64,000 nucleotides of DNA. It comes from Orientallactaga sibirica (taxonomy: Eukaryota; Chordata; Mammalia; Rodentia; Dipodidae). Under the pieces are notes generated by a model. It was not told the origin of the DNA. It worked only from the letters and a program-made list of their open reading frames with translations, and did not search any database. Shown here one piece after another: positions 1-8,999 of this stretch. The stretch spans positions 4,116,001 through 4,180,000 of the forward strand of contig JAEOAD010000026.1 in the NCBI GenBank assembly GCA_036365145.1, in the 5' to 3' direction. A program made the translations under genes and the position numbers. Position 1 is the first letter of the stretch; each line of letters opens with the position of its first letter.

Positions 1-534
1 CCCTGGCCACTGGGGAGGGCTCTTGGTTGTCCTCTATGTGTGCAGAGAGAGAAAGGACATTTGGTGGCCTTTGTTTACAAAGACACTAGTCCTATCAGGT
101 CTGGAGCCTTCCTCATGGCCTTATTTAACCTACGGCCATCATCTCTGTCCACGGCTGGCCTCCCTCCACTAACCTCCATCAGATCTGCTCGCAGCTGGCA
201 GGGAACTGCCTACCAACAGCCACGTGGAGAAGAGCCCATGGCCTCTGGGTGGTCTCAGGACTTCACCCTTCTTCGTGGGTCTCACCTCATGGCATGAGCA
301 GCCTCAGGACATGGCCCAGGTTGACTGCCCAAGCGTGTCACATGGTCTCTGGAGCTACCAGATATTGGCACATGCGTGTGCACACACACACCCCCTCAGG
401 GCCAGGGAAGGAGGGAACTGGTCCTTAGAGATTACACCATGGAGAGCCCATTTTATGGCTCTGGAAGCTGAGGCCCCTCAAAACTCCTGTTCTGGGTTCA
501 AGCCCCAGGGATCTGAGAAGCTGAAATAGTAAGT
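1..534. other. Unique non-coding sequence
   Basis: No repeat family, splice-bounded exon or coding signature is recognised. A short (CA)5 run lies near 380-392. The two short open frames here (about 85 and 101 codons) overlap each other in different frames and show no domain. Confidence 0.5.
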
Positions 535-577
535 TATTCCTTCCTTCCTTCCTTCCTTCCTTCCTTCCTTCCTTCCT

Positions 578-612
<35 letters not shown>
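535..612. repeat. (TTCC)n/(TTTC)n microsatellite
   Basis: About ten TTCC units pass into about nine TTTC units. It abuts the A-rich tail end of the minus-strand B1 that follows, so on the B1 sense strand it is a GAAA/GGAA tail expansion. Confidence 0.95.
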
Positions 613-614
<2 letters not shown>

Positions 615-615
615 T

Positions 616-763
616 CCTTTGGTTTTTCAAGATAGGGTCTCTCTCAAGCTCAGGCTGACCTGGAATTCACTATGTAGTCTCAGGGCATCCTCAAACTCAC
701 AGTGATCCTCCTACCTCTGCCTCCCAAGTGCTGGGATTAAAGGCATGTGCCACCACACCCAGC
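616..763 (-). repeat. B1 SINE
   Basis: Reverse-complement B1: TAGGGTCTCTCTCAAGCTCA near the 3' end, GGAATTCACTATGTAGTCTC in the middle and GCTGGGATTAAAGGCATGTG near the 5' end. It is full length, with the tail facing the microsatellite on its left. Confidence 0.92.
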
Positions 764-799
764 TTCTTTTTTATTTTTATTTATTATTATTATTTTTTA

Positions 800-996
800 A
801 ATTATTTATTTATTTGAGAGAGAGAGAAAAAGAAGCAGATAGAGAGAGGGGGCATGCCAGGGCCTCTAGCCATTGCAAACAAATTCCAGATACATGTGCC
901 ACCCTGGGCATCTGTCTTATGTGGCTACTGGAGAATCAAACCTGGGTCCTTAGCCTTGTAGGCAAGCGCCTTAACCGCTAAGCCATCTCTCCAGCC
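800..996 (-). repeat. B2-type SINE
   Basis: Reads as the reverse complement of the window's B2 family. An ATTTATTTATTT tail is followed by a GAGA tract, the TTGCAAACAAATTCCAGA core, and the tRNA-like head ending GCCATCTCTCCAGCC. It is full length. The B box region is AATCAAACCTGGGTCC. Confidence 0.92.
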
Positions 997-1225
997 TTCG
1001 TAAGTACTTTTCAAGAGCACATGGGAGGTAGTTAAGGCAGGCCAGGATGCATGAGGGTTAGAGTCAGCCGGATCCTGCTCCAGGTGTGGCAAGGCAAGGT
1101 CACATTGCCGTCTTCCCTCCTTTGTGTCTTTGTCATCGAAGGACATCTGCTGGAAACAAGACCTGCCCCATGGAGATAGTTCTGCTTCCGGCTAATTGCC
1201 ACCCAGTGTCTCTGCTGGCCCTGCC
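997..1225. other. Unique spacer
   Basis: GC-rich unique sequence between a B2 and the regulatory candidate. No recognisable element. Confidence 0.5.
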
Positions 1226-1790
1226 CATGGCTTTCCTGGCATTTGAGGCCTTCTTTGATTTCCCTCAGTAAATGAAATTCTCGGGCCCACACAAAACACC
1301 TCATCTCTAAACCCGTGTCTCGTCTCGGGTTCTGCAGCTCACAGTTTTCTCTCCTTCGATGCGCTTGAATATTAAGTGTTGTATTAATAGCTCACTCTTA
1401 ATTATCCATGAGTAATGGACTGGGGCTGGGGAATTAATGAAGGGAAGGGCCTAGTCAAGAATATTTCCCACTCCTCTGAGCGCCTCGGGGCTGATGGGAG
1501 GGGAAGATTTGCATATGATTTGCATGGGATGCCAGTGGCTTGGTGGCCCTGGCTGCGAGGGTGGAAGGAAGGTGTGTGGGGCGCTAATGAAATATGGGGC
1601 CTGCTATGGGCCCAAGTAATTTCATGCACTCTCCAGGGAAAGATCTTATTTCTCCTGCATGACGCACCTCTGTGCTGTGGTTGGAGTGGCCCTCACGCAC
1701 TCCTGTTGACATCTACATGCGCGGGCAATGATGTCATTAGGAAATGGTGACTAAGTCATGAGAGCTGACTGTCTGATGTCATTCTTGCAG
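1226..1790. promoter_or_regulatory. Candidate conserved regulatory element with octamer pair and CRE/AP-1-like sites
   Basis: This is a repeat-free island with a motif density unlike its neighbours. Homeodomain-type TAAT cores cluster at about 1380-1440. Two ATTTGCAT octamers (POU-type) sit at 1507-1514 and 1518-1525, 11 bp apart, on the same strand and about one helical turn from each other. TGATGTCA (CRE-like) occurs at 1729-1736 and 1774-1781, and the palindrome TGACTAAGTCA occurs at 1748-1758 between them. The motifs are seen directly; enhancer function is inferred. No coding potential is evident. Conservation cannot be assessed from one sequence. Confidence 0.45.
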
Positions 1791-1823
1791 GAGGGGCTAG
1801 TCCAGGGGAGTAAGGACTCCTGC

Positions 1824-1955
1824 TGGCAGCACATGCCTGTCATCCGAGCACTCCAGAGGCTGAGGCAGAAAGATCATGAGTTCAAATCCAGCCTGGGCTA
1901 CATAGCAAGATGCTGTCTCAAAATAAAACTATATGGGAAAAAAAAAAAAACTATA
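1824..1955 (+). repeat. Old B1-like SINE
   Basis: Diverged B1: GGCAGCACATGCCTGTCATC at the head, AGGCTGAGGCAGAAAGATCA, then CAGCCTGGGCTACATAGCAA and a poly(A) run. It is more diverged than most B1 copies here. CTATATGGG recurs either side of the A tract. Confidence 0.8.
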
Positions 1956-1957
1956 TG

Positions 1958-2120
1958 GGTGGGGAGATGACTCGGCAGTTAAAGGCACTTACTAGCAAAG
2001 CTACTGGCCTAGGATTGATTTTTTCAGCACCCATGTACCCATGTAAGGCCAGTCACACACAAAAAAAGATGAGACAAGCATCTGGCATTTGTTTGCAATG
2101 GCAAGAGACCCTTGCATGCC

Positions 2121-2158
<38 letters not shown>

Positions 2159-2188
2159 TACGTGCGCACACACAATTTTCAAATTAAA
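1958..2188 (+). repeat. B2-type SINE, diverged
   Basis: Head GGGGAGATGACTCGGCAGTT, core GCATCTGGCATTTGTTTGCA, ending in a CA/AT-rich tail. The pyrimidine tract of the family has been replaced by (CA)n. Confidence 0.82.
2125..2156. repeat. (CA)n microsatellite
   Basis: About 15 uninterrupted CA units inside the 3' part of a B2-type SINE. Confidence 0.95.
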
Positions 2189-2189
2189 A

Positions 2190-2192
<3 letters not shown>

Positions 2193-2225
<33 letters not shown>

Positions 2226-2226
2226 T
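2193..2226. repeat. (ATGT)n microsatellite
   Basis: About eight GTAT/ATGT units after the A-rich tail of the preceding SINE. Confidence 0.92.
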
Positions 2227-2232
2227 AAAGGG

Positions 2233-2823
2233 AAGCCGGGGAGATGGCTTTAGCAGTTAAAGTGCTTGCCTGGAAAACCTAAGGACCCAGGTTTGATTCC
2301 CCAGTACCCACATGTTGCAGTCAGGTTCACATTGCTGGCAGAAAACACTAGACCAAGAGCAGCTTGTGGGGGGGGGGGGGCGGGAAAGGTTTATTTTGGC
2401 TTACAGACTCGAGGGGAGGCTCCAATATGGCAGGGGAAATTATGGCATGAGCAGAGGGTGGACATTACCTCGTGGCCAACATCAGATGGACAATGGCAAC
2501 AGGAGAGTGTGCCAATCACTGGCAAGAGGAAGCTGGCTATAACATTCATAAGCCTGCCCCCAACAATACATTGCCTCCAGGAGGCGTTAATTCCCAAATT
2601 TCCATCAGCTGGGGACCTAGCATTCAGAACACCTAAGTTCATGGGGACAACTGAATCAAACCACCATACCACATAAGCCAGATGCACATGGTGGCACATG
2701 CATCTGGAGTTCATATGCAGAGGCTAGAGGCTCTGGCATGCCCATTCTCTCTCTGCCTCTCTCTCTCTCTCACTCTTTCTCCAATAAATAATTAATAAAT
2801 AAAATAAAATTTGAAAAAAAAAG
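2233..2823 (+). repeat. B2-type SINE interrupted by an LTR
   Basis: The head lies at 2233-2312 (GGGGAGATGGCTTTAGCAGT to CCCCAGTACCCACA). The body resumes at 2674 with TAAGCCAGATGCACATGGTG and ends in an AATAAATAAAATAAAA tail. The interruption is an LTR with an exact 5-bp duplication, so the B2 was there first. Confidence 0.93.
2313..2668 (-). mobile_element. MaLR-type solo LTR inside B2, TSD CCACA
   Basis: The minus-strand reading starts near TATGGTGGTTTGATTCAG, carries the typical GTGTTCTGAATGCTAGGTCC stretch and an AATAAACC signal, and ends ...GACTGCAACA. CCACA is duplicated exactly at 2308-2312 and 2669-2673. A 5-bp duplication fits ERVL/MaLR integration. A poly(G) run lies at 2369-2380. 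No internal region is present, so this is a solo LTR. The exact MaLR subfamily is not assigned. Confidence 0.85.
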
Positions 2824-2826
2824 TGA

Positions 2827-2935
2827 AAAGGCTGAGGATGTAACCAACCCAGTGCTAATGCATTTCCCTAACATGTGTAAAGCCTTTGAGTTCAATTAAC
2901 AGAAAAACAAAACAAACAAACAAAAAAAACCACTT
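2827..2935 (+). repeat. ID-like tRNA-derived SINE
   Basis: AGGCTGAGGATGTAACCAAC, then CTAACATGTGTAAAGCCTTTGAGTTCAAT, matches the ID layout (A-box region, then GTGCAAGGCCCTGGGTTCAAT) with moderate divergence. An A/CAAA-rich tail follows. Confidence 0.7.
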
Positions 2936-2938
2936 CAG

Positions 2939-3086
2939 AGCTGGGCATGATGGCGCACGCCTTTAATCCCAGCACTTGGGAGGCAGAGGTAGGAGGATCA
3001 CTGTGAGTTCAAGGCCACCCTGAGAACACAGAGTGAATTTCAGGTCAGCCTGGGCTACAGTGAGACCCTACCTCAAAAAAATAAAA
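2939..3086 (+). repeat. B1 SINE
   Basis: GCTGGGCATGATGGCGCACG head through CTACAGTGAGACCCTACCTC and an A tail. Full length. Confidence 0.93.
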
Positions 3087-3092
3087 TTCAGA

Positions 3093-3410
3093 AAATGGTT
3101 TGGTAGTTCATCAAAAAGTCAAGCACGGAGTCACTCTCTGACCCAGGCCCAGAAATACCCAAGGGTAAAAACAGAAAAAGATGAACCTACAAAAAGCTGG
3201 GTACAAACGTTCATGGTGGTGTGCTTCATAACAGAGGTGAACACAATAACCAGCCAGTAAAGGATGGAGAAGCAAAGTGTGCGCCCTACACCTTGGAATG
3301 TTCTTCAGCCATAAAAAGAAGTCAGCGCTGGTCATCCTACATCATACATGAAAAGAATCCCCAGTCACAAAGAACCTCTTACTATCATACAACTTTAAAA
3401 GAAAAATTAG
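3093..3410 (+). mobile_element. Old L1 3' end, segment 1
   Basis: Matches the mammalian L1 end: TCATCAAAAAGTCAAGCACG, GACCCAGGCCCAGAAATACC, ACAAACGTTCATGGTGGTGT, GGAATGTTCTTCAGCCATAA. This is the end of ORF2 passing into the 3' UTR of an old L1M-type copy, decayed and non-coding. The same element continues at 4342-4548 and 4943-5026. Confidence 0.8.
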
Positions 3411-3558
3411 AGCCGGGCGTGGGGTGCACGCCTTTAATCCCAGCACTCGGGAGGCAGAGGTAGGAGGATCGCCATGAGTTCAAGGGCACCCTGAGACTAC
3501 ATAGGGAGTTCCAGGTCAGCCTGGGCTAGAGTGAGACCAAAAAAAAAAGAAAAATTAT
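3411..3558 (+). repeat. B1 SINE
   Basis: GAGCCGGGCGTGGGGTGCAC to AGTGAGACCAAAAAAAAAAG. It lies inside the old L1 3' UTR. Confidence 0.92.
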
Positions 3559-3695
3559 TAAGCCAGGCGTGGTTGTGCACACTTTTAATCCCAGCATTGG
3601 AGAGGCGGAGGTAGGAGGATTGCCATGAGTTTGGGGCCACCCTGAAACTTCAGAGTGAGTCACCCTACCTCCATAAACAAACAAACAAAAATTAT
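3559..3695 (+). repeat. B1 SINE
   Basis: AAGCCAGGCGTGGTTGTGCA through CCTACCTCCATAAACAAACA. It is directly downstream of the previous B1, same strand, and more diverged. Confidence 0.9.
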
Positions 3696-3700
3696 ATTGA

Positions 3701-3912
3701 GGGGCTGGAGAGATGGCTTACCAGTTAAGGCATTTGCCTGCAAAGCCAAAGGATCCTGGTTCGATTCTCCAGGACCCATGTGAGCCAAATGCACAAGAGG
3801 GTACACGCATCTGGAGTTCGTTTGCAGGAGCTGGAGGCCCTGGCATGCCCATTCTGTGTGTGTGTGTGTGTGTGTGTGTCTCACAAATAAATAAATAAAT
3901 AAAATATTTAAA
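3701..3912 (+). repeat. B2-type SINE
   Basis: GGGGCTGGAGAGATGGCTTA head, B box GGTTCGATTCTCC, a (TG)n run at 3856-3879 in place of the usual (CT)n, and an AAATAAATAAATAAATAAAA tail. Confidence 0.94.
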
Positions 3913-3936
3913 ATTTTTATTTAAAAATTATGATAT

Positions 3937-4146
3937 TGGGGCTGGAGAGATGGCTTAGCTCTTAAGGCACTTGCCTACAAAACCTAACAACCTGGGTTCA
4001 ATTCTTCAGTACCCACGTAAGCCAGATGCACAGTGGGGCATGCATCTTGAGTTAGTTTGCAGTGGCTAGAGGCCTTGGTGCAGCCATTCTCTCTCGCTCT
4101 CGCTCTCTCTATCTCTCTGCTTGCAAATAAATAAATAAAATATTTT
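3937..4146 (+). repeat. B2-type SINE
   Basis: TGGGGCTGGAGAGATGGCTT head, GGTTCAATTCTTCAG B box, CTCGCTCTCG tract and an AAATAAATAAATAAAAT tail. Same strand as the copy just upstream. Confidence 0.94.
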
Positions 4147-4341
4147 TAAAATTATTATATTTATTTGTAAGAGAGAGAGAGAATAAGTATGGGCACACTA
4201 AGGCCTCCAGCCACTGCAAATGAACTCCAAATGCATGAGCCGCTTTGTGTGTCCGGCTTTATATGGGTACTGGGGAATCTAACCCAGCCCATCAGGCTTT
4301 GTAAGCAAGCACTTTTACTCTCTGAGCCACCTCCCCAGCCC
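4147..4341 (-). repeat. B2-type SINE
   Basis: TATTTATTTGTAAGAGAGAG tail side, head CCACCTCCCCAGCCCC at the right. It is tail-to-tail with the upstream plus-strand B2, making an inverted pair with almost no spacer. Confidence 0.92.
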
Positions 4342-4548
4342 CTATGATACAATTTTTATTAAATGCTCAGATTTAATAAATTGAGCAAATCTATAGGAAC
4401 AGAGAGTAGATTAGTCATCAGGACTGGTGAGGGGAAGGAGTTTGGGGTAATAATGGTTAAGAGTATAGGGTTTCTTTATCAGGCAATATTCAAATATTCA
4501 AAATTATTGTAGTATGTTTGCACAACGTTTGTAAAAATTATATTATTG
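4342..4548 (+). mobile_element. Old L1 3' UTR, segment 2
   Basis: TCTATAGGAACAGAGAGTAG, GGACTGGTGAGGGGAAGGAG and TTTGCACAACGTTTG follow the order of the mammalian L1 3' UTR (a tagaacagagagtaga stretch, a gggctggggg stretch, a ttgcacaa stretch). Continues segment 1 after five SINEs. Confidence 0.7.
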
Positions 4549-4757
4549 GGCTGGAGAGGTGGCTTAGCGGTTAAGGAGCTTGCCTGCAAAGCCAAAGGAC
4601 CCCGGTTCAATTCCCCAGGACCCACATAAACCAGATGCACAAGGTGGAGCATGTATCTGGAGTTCATCTGCAGTGGCTGATGGCCCTGGCATGCCTATTC
4701 TCTCTCTCTCTCTCTCTATCTCTCTCTCAAATAAATAAAAATTTAAAATAAATATTT
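4549..4757 (+). repeat. B2-type SINE
   Basis: GGGCTGGAGAGGTGGCTTAG head, CGGTTCAATTCCCCAGG B box, (TC)n tract and an AAATAAATAAAAATTT tail. Inside the old L1 3' UTR. Confidence 0.94.
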
Positions 4758-4942
4758 TTTTAATTAGATTATTTATTTATGAGAGAGAATGGGCACACCA
4801 GACTTCCTGCCACTGTAAATAAACTCCCAGATGCATGGGCCACTTTGTGCATCTGGCTTTGCATGGGTATTGGGGAAGCAAATCCAGGCCGTCAAGTTTT
4901 GCCAGCAAGTGCTTTTAACCACTGAGCAATCTCCCCAGCCCC
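4758..4942 (-). repeat. B2-type SINE
   Basis: TTATTTATTTATGAGAGAGA to CAATCTCCCCAGCCCC. It is tail-to-tail with the upstream plus copy, the second such inverted B2 pair within 800 bp. Confidence 0.92.
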
Positions 4943-5026
4943 ATGCCCAACTCTTGAATACACTGAAAACTGTATGGGCTTTCTGGTGTCTAAATTATAT
5001 CTCAATAAGGCCATTCAGACAACAAT
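4943..5026 (+). mobile_element. Old L1 3' terminus, segment 3
   Basis: GAATACACTGAAAACTGTAT and AAATTATATCTCAATAAGGC match the extreme L1 3' end, which usually reads near aattatatctcaataaa. This completes the element started at 3093. Confidence 0.75.
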
Positions 5027-5036
5027 CAGTTTTTTA

Positions 5037-5040
5037 AATA

Positions 5041-5072
<32 letters not shown>

Positions 5073-5251
5073 AGAGAAAGAGGGATAGAGAGAGAGAGAG
5101 AATGGGCACACCAGGGCCTCCCGCCACTACAACCAAACTCCAGACACATGCACCCCTTGTGCATCTGACTAATGTGGGTCCTGGGGAATCGAACCTGGGT
5201 CCTTTAGCTTTTCAGGCAAATGCCTTAACCATTAAGCCATCCCTCCAGCCC
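5037..5251 (-). repeat. B2-type SINE with TSD
   Basis: ATTTATTTATTT tail to CCATCCCTCCAGCC head. CAGTTTTTTA is duplicated at 5027-5036 and 5252-5261. Confidence 0.94.
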
Positions 5252-5261
5252 CAGTTTTTTA

Positions 5262-6465
5262 CACTGTTCCATTTGGGACTTGGCTATGCTGTCTTCACTG
5301 GTTGGAACACCCTTCAGGGAGCCACCTTCCTCTGACCAATGGCGTCCTCCTCTTGCAGATGAAAGAGCAGAGTTTAAGGTAAGGCCACAGGGACCTTAGG
5401 AGGCTTGAGTGATGGGCACACCTAGCAGGCTGCATGGTCCTGGGCAGGTGACTTTGTGGCTGTGAACATCGCTGGAGTTCTGATATGAGAGCCAGCCTGA
5501 TGCATTGGGTTAATGGGGGTCTCGCTGTGCTCTGGTATGACCTGATGCCCAGTGAGCTGTGGTCATCAAATCCTTCACCTGCCACAACAGCAAAGTCACA
5601 GTGACCTGGGTGTGGCTGGACTGGCTCTGGCAGATCCCCCAGAACAGGGGTGACTCTGGGGCCATGCAGGCAGGCACGCAGAGCCCTGGTCAGGCCAGGG
5701 AACGGATTTGCTGTTCCCATCCGCCCACCCTCAAGTCTAAAAGGGACTGGGGCTAGGGCCAGGTGATGGACCCATTTCAGACAACAGCCAGCTTGTGTGC
5801 TCCTGGGAGGAATGCCATGGGTGGGGTGAGGGCAGTCTAGGGACAACAGGCACTAGAGAGAGGCTGGGCCTACAGAGCCTCAGCCCAGAACAGCCAGTGG
5901 CCTTTGAGATGATGCAGCTGGTCAGAGCCCTGCCTGCTACAAACCCTCTGCCCAACCTCTCAACACACCACCAGGGCCATGTGCCCTGACCCTGCCAACA
6001 CTGTGACTCCCCTGCCCTCCCCCTGCCTCTGCCCCTGCTGTCCAGTCCTCCTCAGCCCTCCTCCTTCCCTCGGGCTCAGCGGTCAGCTCAGAGCTCAATG
6101 TCCAGGCAACTTGTGTCTTTCTACCTGGAGGACCCCGCTCTGTTTTGACCTGAACCTAGCCTTTATCTACAGATGGCGCCGGTATCCCACCAAGCCTGTC
6201 CCATGGTTTGGGAGACCCTGTCAGGTCGTACCTGCCTCTGTGTGATAGATGAAGACTTCATAAAGCAAGAAGTTGTCCCATCGGCACAGATATTTGGACT
6301 TGGGGTGGGGGACTGGGAACCCCAAGTCCAGCTCCTCTTCCCTACAGAGCGGTGCGGCTGCCAAGACTTAAGGATCCCTAGATGCTGGCGGATGTCCCCT
6401 CTGTGCTTCTGACCGCATGCCCTTTTACTGGCCTGTTGTAAAAGTAGCAGTGAGAGGCTATACTT
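5262..6465. other. Unique non-coding sequence
   Basis: About 1.2 kb, moderately GC-rich, with no family recognised. A 183-codon minus-strand frame (5295-5846) is low-complexity in composition and overlaps open frames on the other strand. I see no exon with matching splice signals. Confidence 0.5.
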
Positions 6466-6543
6466 GGGCTGGGACTAAGGGTACAGACATGCCAAATGTG
6501 TGCCAGGCTCTGGCTTGCATTCCCAGCATAGCCACAAAGAAAG
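6466..6543 (+). repeat. ID-like SINE fragment
   Basis: GGGCTGGGACTAAGGGTACA, then CAAATGTGTGCCAGGCTCTG and GCATTCCCAGCATAGCC, is a decayed ID-type tRNA head with a short A-rich end. Confidence 0.6.
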
Positions 6544-6751
6544 GCATGGGGTGGAGACATGGCTCAGAGGTTAGGGCGCTTGCCTGCAAAGCCTAAGGAC
6601 CCACATAAAGCCAGATGTATGAAGTGGTGTGTGTGTCTGGAGTTCATTTGCAGTGGCTGAAGGCCCTCGTGTGCCAATTCTCTCATTCTTTCTTCCCTAT
6701 CTGCCTCTTTCTCTCTGTCTGTCAAATAAATAAATAAATAAATTTTTTAAA
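6544..6751 (+). repeat. B2-type SINE
   Basis: GCATGGGGTGGAGACATGGC head. The B box is partly deleted (GGACCCACATAAAGCC, without the GGTTCGATTCCCC stretch). The tail is AAATAAATAAATAAATAAAT. Confidence 0.9.
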
Positions 6752-6787
6752 GAATCAGGCATGGTGGTGTACACCTGGAAAAAAAAG
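6752..6787 (+). repeat. B1 5' stub with A tail
   Basis: AATCAGGCATGGTGGTGTAC, then ACCT and AAAAAAAA. Only the first ~28 nt of B1 are present, yet an A run follows. Confidence 0.6.
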
Positions 6788-6789
6788 GG

Positions 6790-7006
6790 GGGGACTGGAG
6801 AGATGGCTCAGCGATTAAGGTGCTTACCTGCAAAGCCTAACAATCCTGGTTTGACTCCCCAGGACCCATGTAAAGCCAGATGCACAAAGTGGCGCATGTG
6901 TCTGGGGTTTATTTGCAACAGCCAGAGGCCCTGGCATGCCCATTCATTCTTATTCTCAGTCTCTCTCTCCCTCTCTCTCTCTCTCTGCAAATAAATAAAT
7001 GAAAAG
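6790..7006 (+). repeat. B2-type SINE
   Basis: GGACTGGAGAGATGGCTCAG head, TGGTTTGACTCCCCAGG B box and a GCAAATAAATAAATGAAAAG tail. Confidence 0.94.
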
Positions 7007-7122
7007 AAAACGTCTGAACACTCAAGCATGACCAGCCAAGTATGGAGAACCCTGGAAATGGCAGTTCTGAAAGGAACAGTACCCAGTGCCAACCTGCTGT
7101 AGTGCTGGTGAAGTCTGGGGCA
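7007..7122. other. Unique spacer
   Basis: Short unique stretch between SINEs. Nothing recognised. Confidence 0.4.
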
Positions 7123-7141
7123 CAGGACTTCTGCCCTTTTT

Positions 7142-7405
7142 AAAAGAAAAGAAAAGAAAAGAAAAGAAAAGAAAAGAAAAGAAAAGAAAAGAAAAGAAAA
7201 GAAAAGAAAAGGAAAACTTTATTTGTTTGAGAGAGAGAGGGGGAAGGATAGAGAATAGGTGCGCCAGGGCCTTCAGCCACTATAAACAAACTCCAGACAC
7301 ATGGGCCACCTTGTGCATCTGGCTTACTTGGGTCCTGGAGAATCGAACCTGGGTCCTTTGGCTTTGCAAGCAAGCCCCTTAACCGCTAAGCCATCTCTCC
7401 AGCCC
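7142..7405 (-). repeat. B2-type SINE with expanded tail and 18-bp TSD
   Basis: Minus-strand B2 whose tail has become (AAAAG)n on the plus strand (7143-7212). The head ends GCCATCTCTCCAGCCC. CAGGACTTCTGCCCTTTT is duplicated at 7123-7140 and 7406-7423. Confidence 0.95.
7143..7212. repeat. (AAAAG)n microsatellite
   Basis: About 14 nearly perfect pentamers in the tail of a minus-strand B2. Confidence 0.96.
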
Positions 7406-7423
7406 CAGGACTTCTGCCCTTTT

Positions 7424-8280
7424 ATCCTGTTTCTTGAATTCTCTACTCTTTACTCACCAGAATGAAGAGATTGTTTGAAAGGAGAGGGTGGCATTGGATC
7501 TGTCCAGGTGTAGAGAACGAATACCCCGAGGGAGGTCACCACGCCGGAGGGCCGGCCTCCCAAGGAAGGAGAGATGTGACCGGGGGCTTCCCGGAGTTCT
7601 GCAGGGAGGGGCTCTGCTGCAGTCTATCACCTGAAGTCTCCAGGCCTCCCTTATTCCAGCTGCAGATTCCAGATTTCGTTCGTTCATTCATCATTCCCCC
7701 ACTCACCGAGCCACTCATTCACCCCTGGGCTCCCCTGGGTGCTGGGGCTCAGAGTCTGTGGCCAGTGCCTTCGGGGCTGAGGACTCTGTGTCATCCTGGG
7801 TGCGGGGTGGGGACTGAGACTGCCACCAACTGCTGTAGTTTTACAGCTTTTTGTGTGGGACAAAACACCCAACCAGGGAGCTGGAGATGCGGCTTGGCAG
7901 TTAAATCAAACTGTTTAATGTCTGTCCATGGGATCATCTTAAAAGGCAAGCATTCCTGTGTATTCTTGAACTGTCTCCCCTCTTCCTTTTGGCTGATTGT
8001 GGCCACTCCACAGAGCTCTCCTTGGACCCAGGACTCTGCCTTCCTTTCAGGCAGGTTCCCTTGAAAGTCCTGCATGTGCCGGGAAGCCACCCACATGCTA
8101 CCAGCTGCCCCGCTTGTCATGGATACCCAAGGACCTGTGGGACAGCTAGAGTACCCACCGCCCACTCTCCCCCGGTGAAGGGGGGGAAGCCCCACCATGA
8201 CACCATTCATCACTGCCACCCTCTGTGGCTGGGCGCCCCAGGCAGGCCAAGGAGGGAGGAAACGCTGCCCACAGCTCACT
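7424..8280. other. Unique sequence with a possible L2/MIR relic
   Basis: At 7675-7745, TTCGTTCATTCATCATTC followed by CTGGGTGCTGGGGC resembles the reverse-strand L2/MIR3 end. A 200-codon open frame (7462-8064) has no recognisable domain and is unlikely to be coding. CpGs are a little denser near 7515-7590 but do not form an island. Confidence 0.4.
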
Positions 8281-8400
8281 GGAGCCCTTAATGATCACGT
8301 CAAGTGGCAAACCATTTATTAGTCTCTTTAGCAGCCAAAAAAAATATAAAGGCTGAAAGCTGGTGAACACATGGGGGGGGGCTGTGGTTTGATTTTTTTT
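8281..8400. promoter_or_regulatory. Candidate conserved non-coding island
   Basis: AT-rich block in a GC-rich setting: TTAATGATCACGTCAAG, CCATTTATTAGTCTCTTTAG and AAAAATATAAAGGC. It has TAAT and CACGTCA cores and no repeat identity. Function is inferred only. Confidence 0.3.
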
Positions 8401-8779
8401 TTTTTATGACCGCTTCAAGCCCCAGACACTAAGGGAGAGGACACGGGGTGGCAAGGCCAGAGGGCGGGGGCACGGAAGACTCAAGACCCGAGCCTGGTTC
8501 TGCAAACAGAATATGGGTACAGAGAGATTGCAAGATCTGCCCGAGAGATGGTACAGCTCTGTGACAGCGTCCTTCCTTGCACAGGGTTCCCTCTGCATTC
8601 AGGTTAGCAGAGAACCAGTCCCTTTACCCCCTCAAACCCTTCCTGGCAGATGGGTGAGAATCTGCAAGATATGAGCAATCACCATGCAGGGGAGGCAGAC
8701 AGGGGCTCTGGGTTTAGGGTGACGTGACCCTACCAGCTTTGCCACTCCTCCCCTCCCACCCCCGCACTCAATTTTGTCT
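8401..8779. other. Unique sequence
   Basis: Poly(T) at 8392-8404 and no recognised element until the B1 that follows. Confidence 0.4.
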
Positions 8780-8783
8780 TCGA

Positions 8784-8938
8784 AGCCAGGCGCGGTGGCA
8801 CACGCCTTTAATCCCAGCACTCGGGAGGCAGAGGTAGGAGGGTCGCTGTGAGTTAGAGGCCACCCTGAGACTACACAGTGAATTCCAGGTCAGCCTGAGC
8901 TAAAGTGAGACCCTACCTTGAAAAAACAAAACCAAAAA
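8784..8938 (+). repeat. B1 SINE
   Basis: AGCCAGGCGCGGTGGCACAC to GACCCTACCTTGAAAAAACA. Flanks AATTTTGTCTTCGAA and AAAATTGTCTTTGAA look like a slightly diverged duplication. Confidence 0.94.
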
Positions 8939-8999
8939 CAAAATTGTCTTTGAACCTGGGTGTAGTGAGGGCCATGGGGACATAGATAAAAAGGAACAG

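Noticed and set aside
7462..8064. 200-codon open frame
   Set aside because: Overlaps an L2/MIR-like stretch and several opposite-strand frames. No similarity to a family I recognise.
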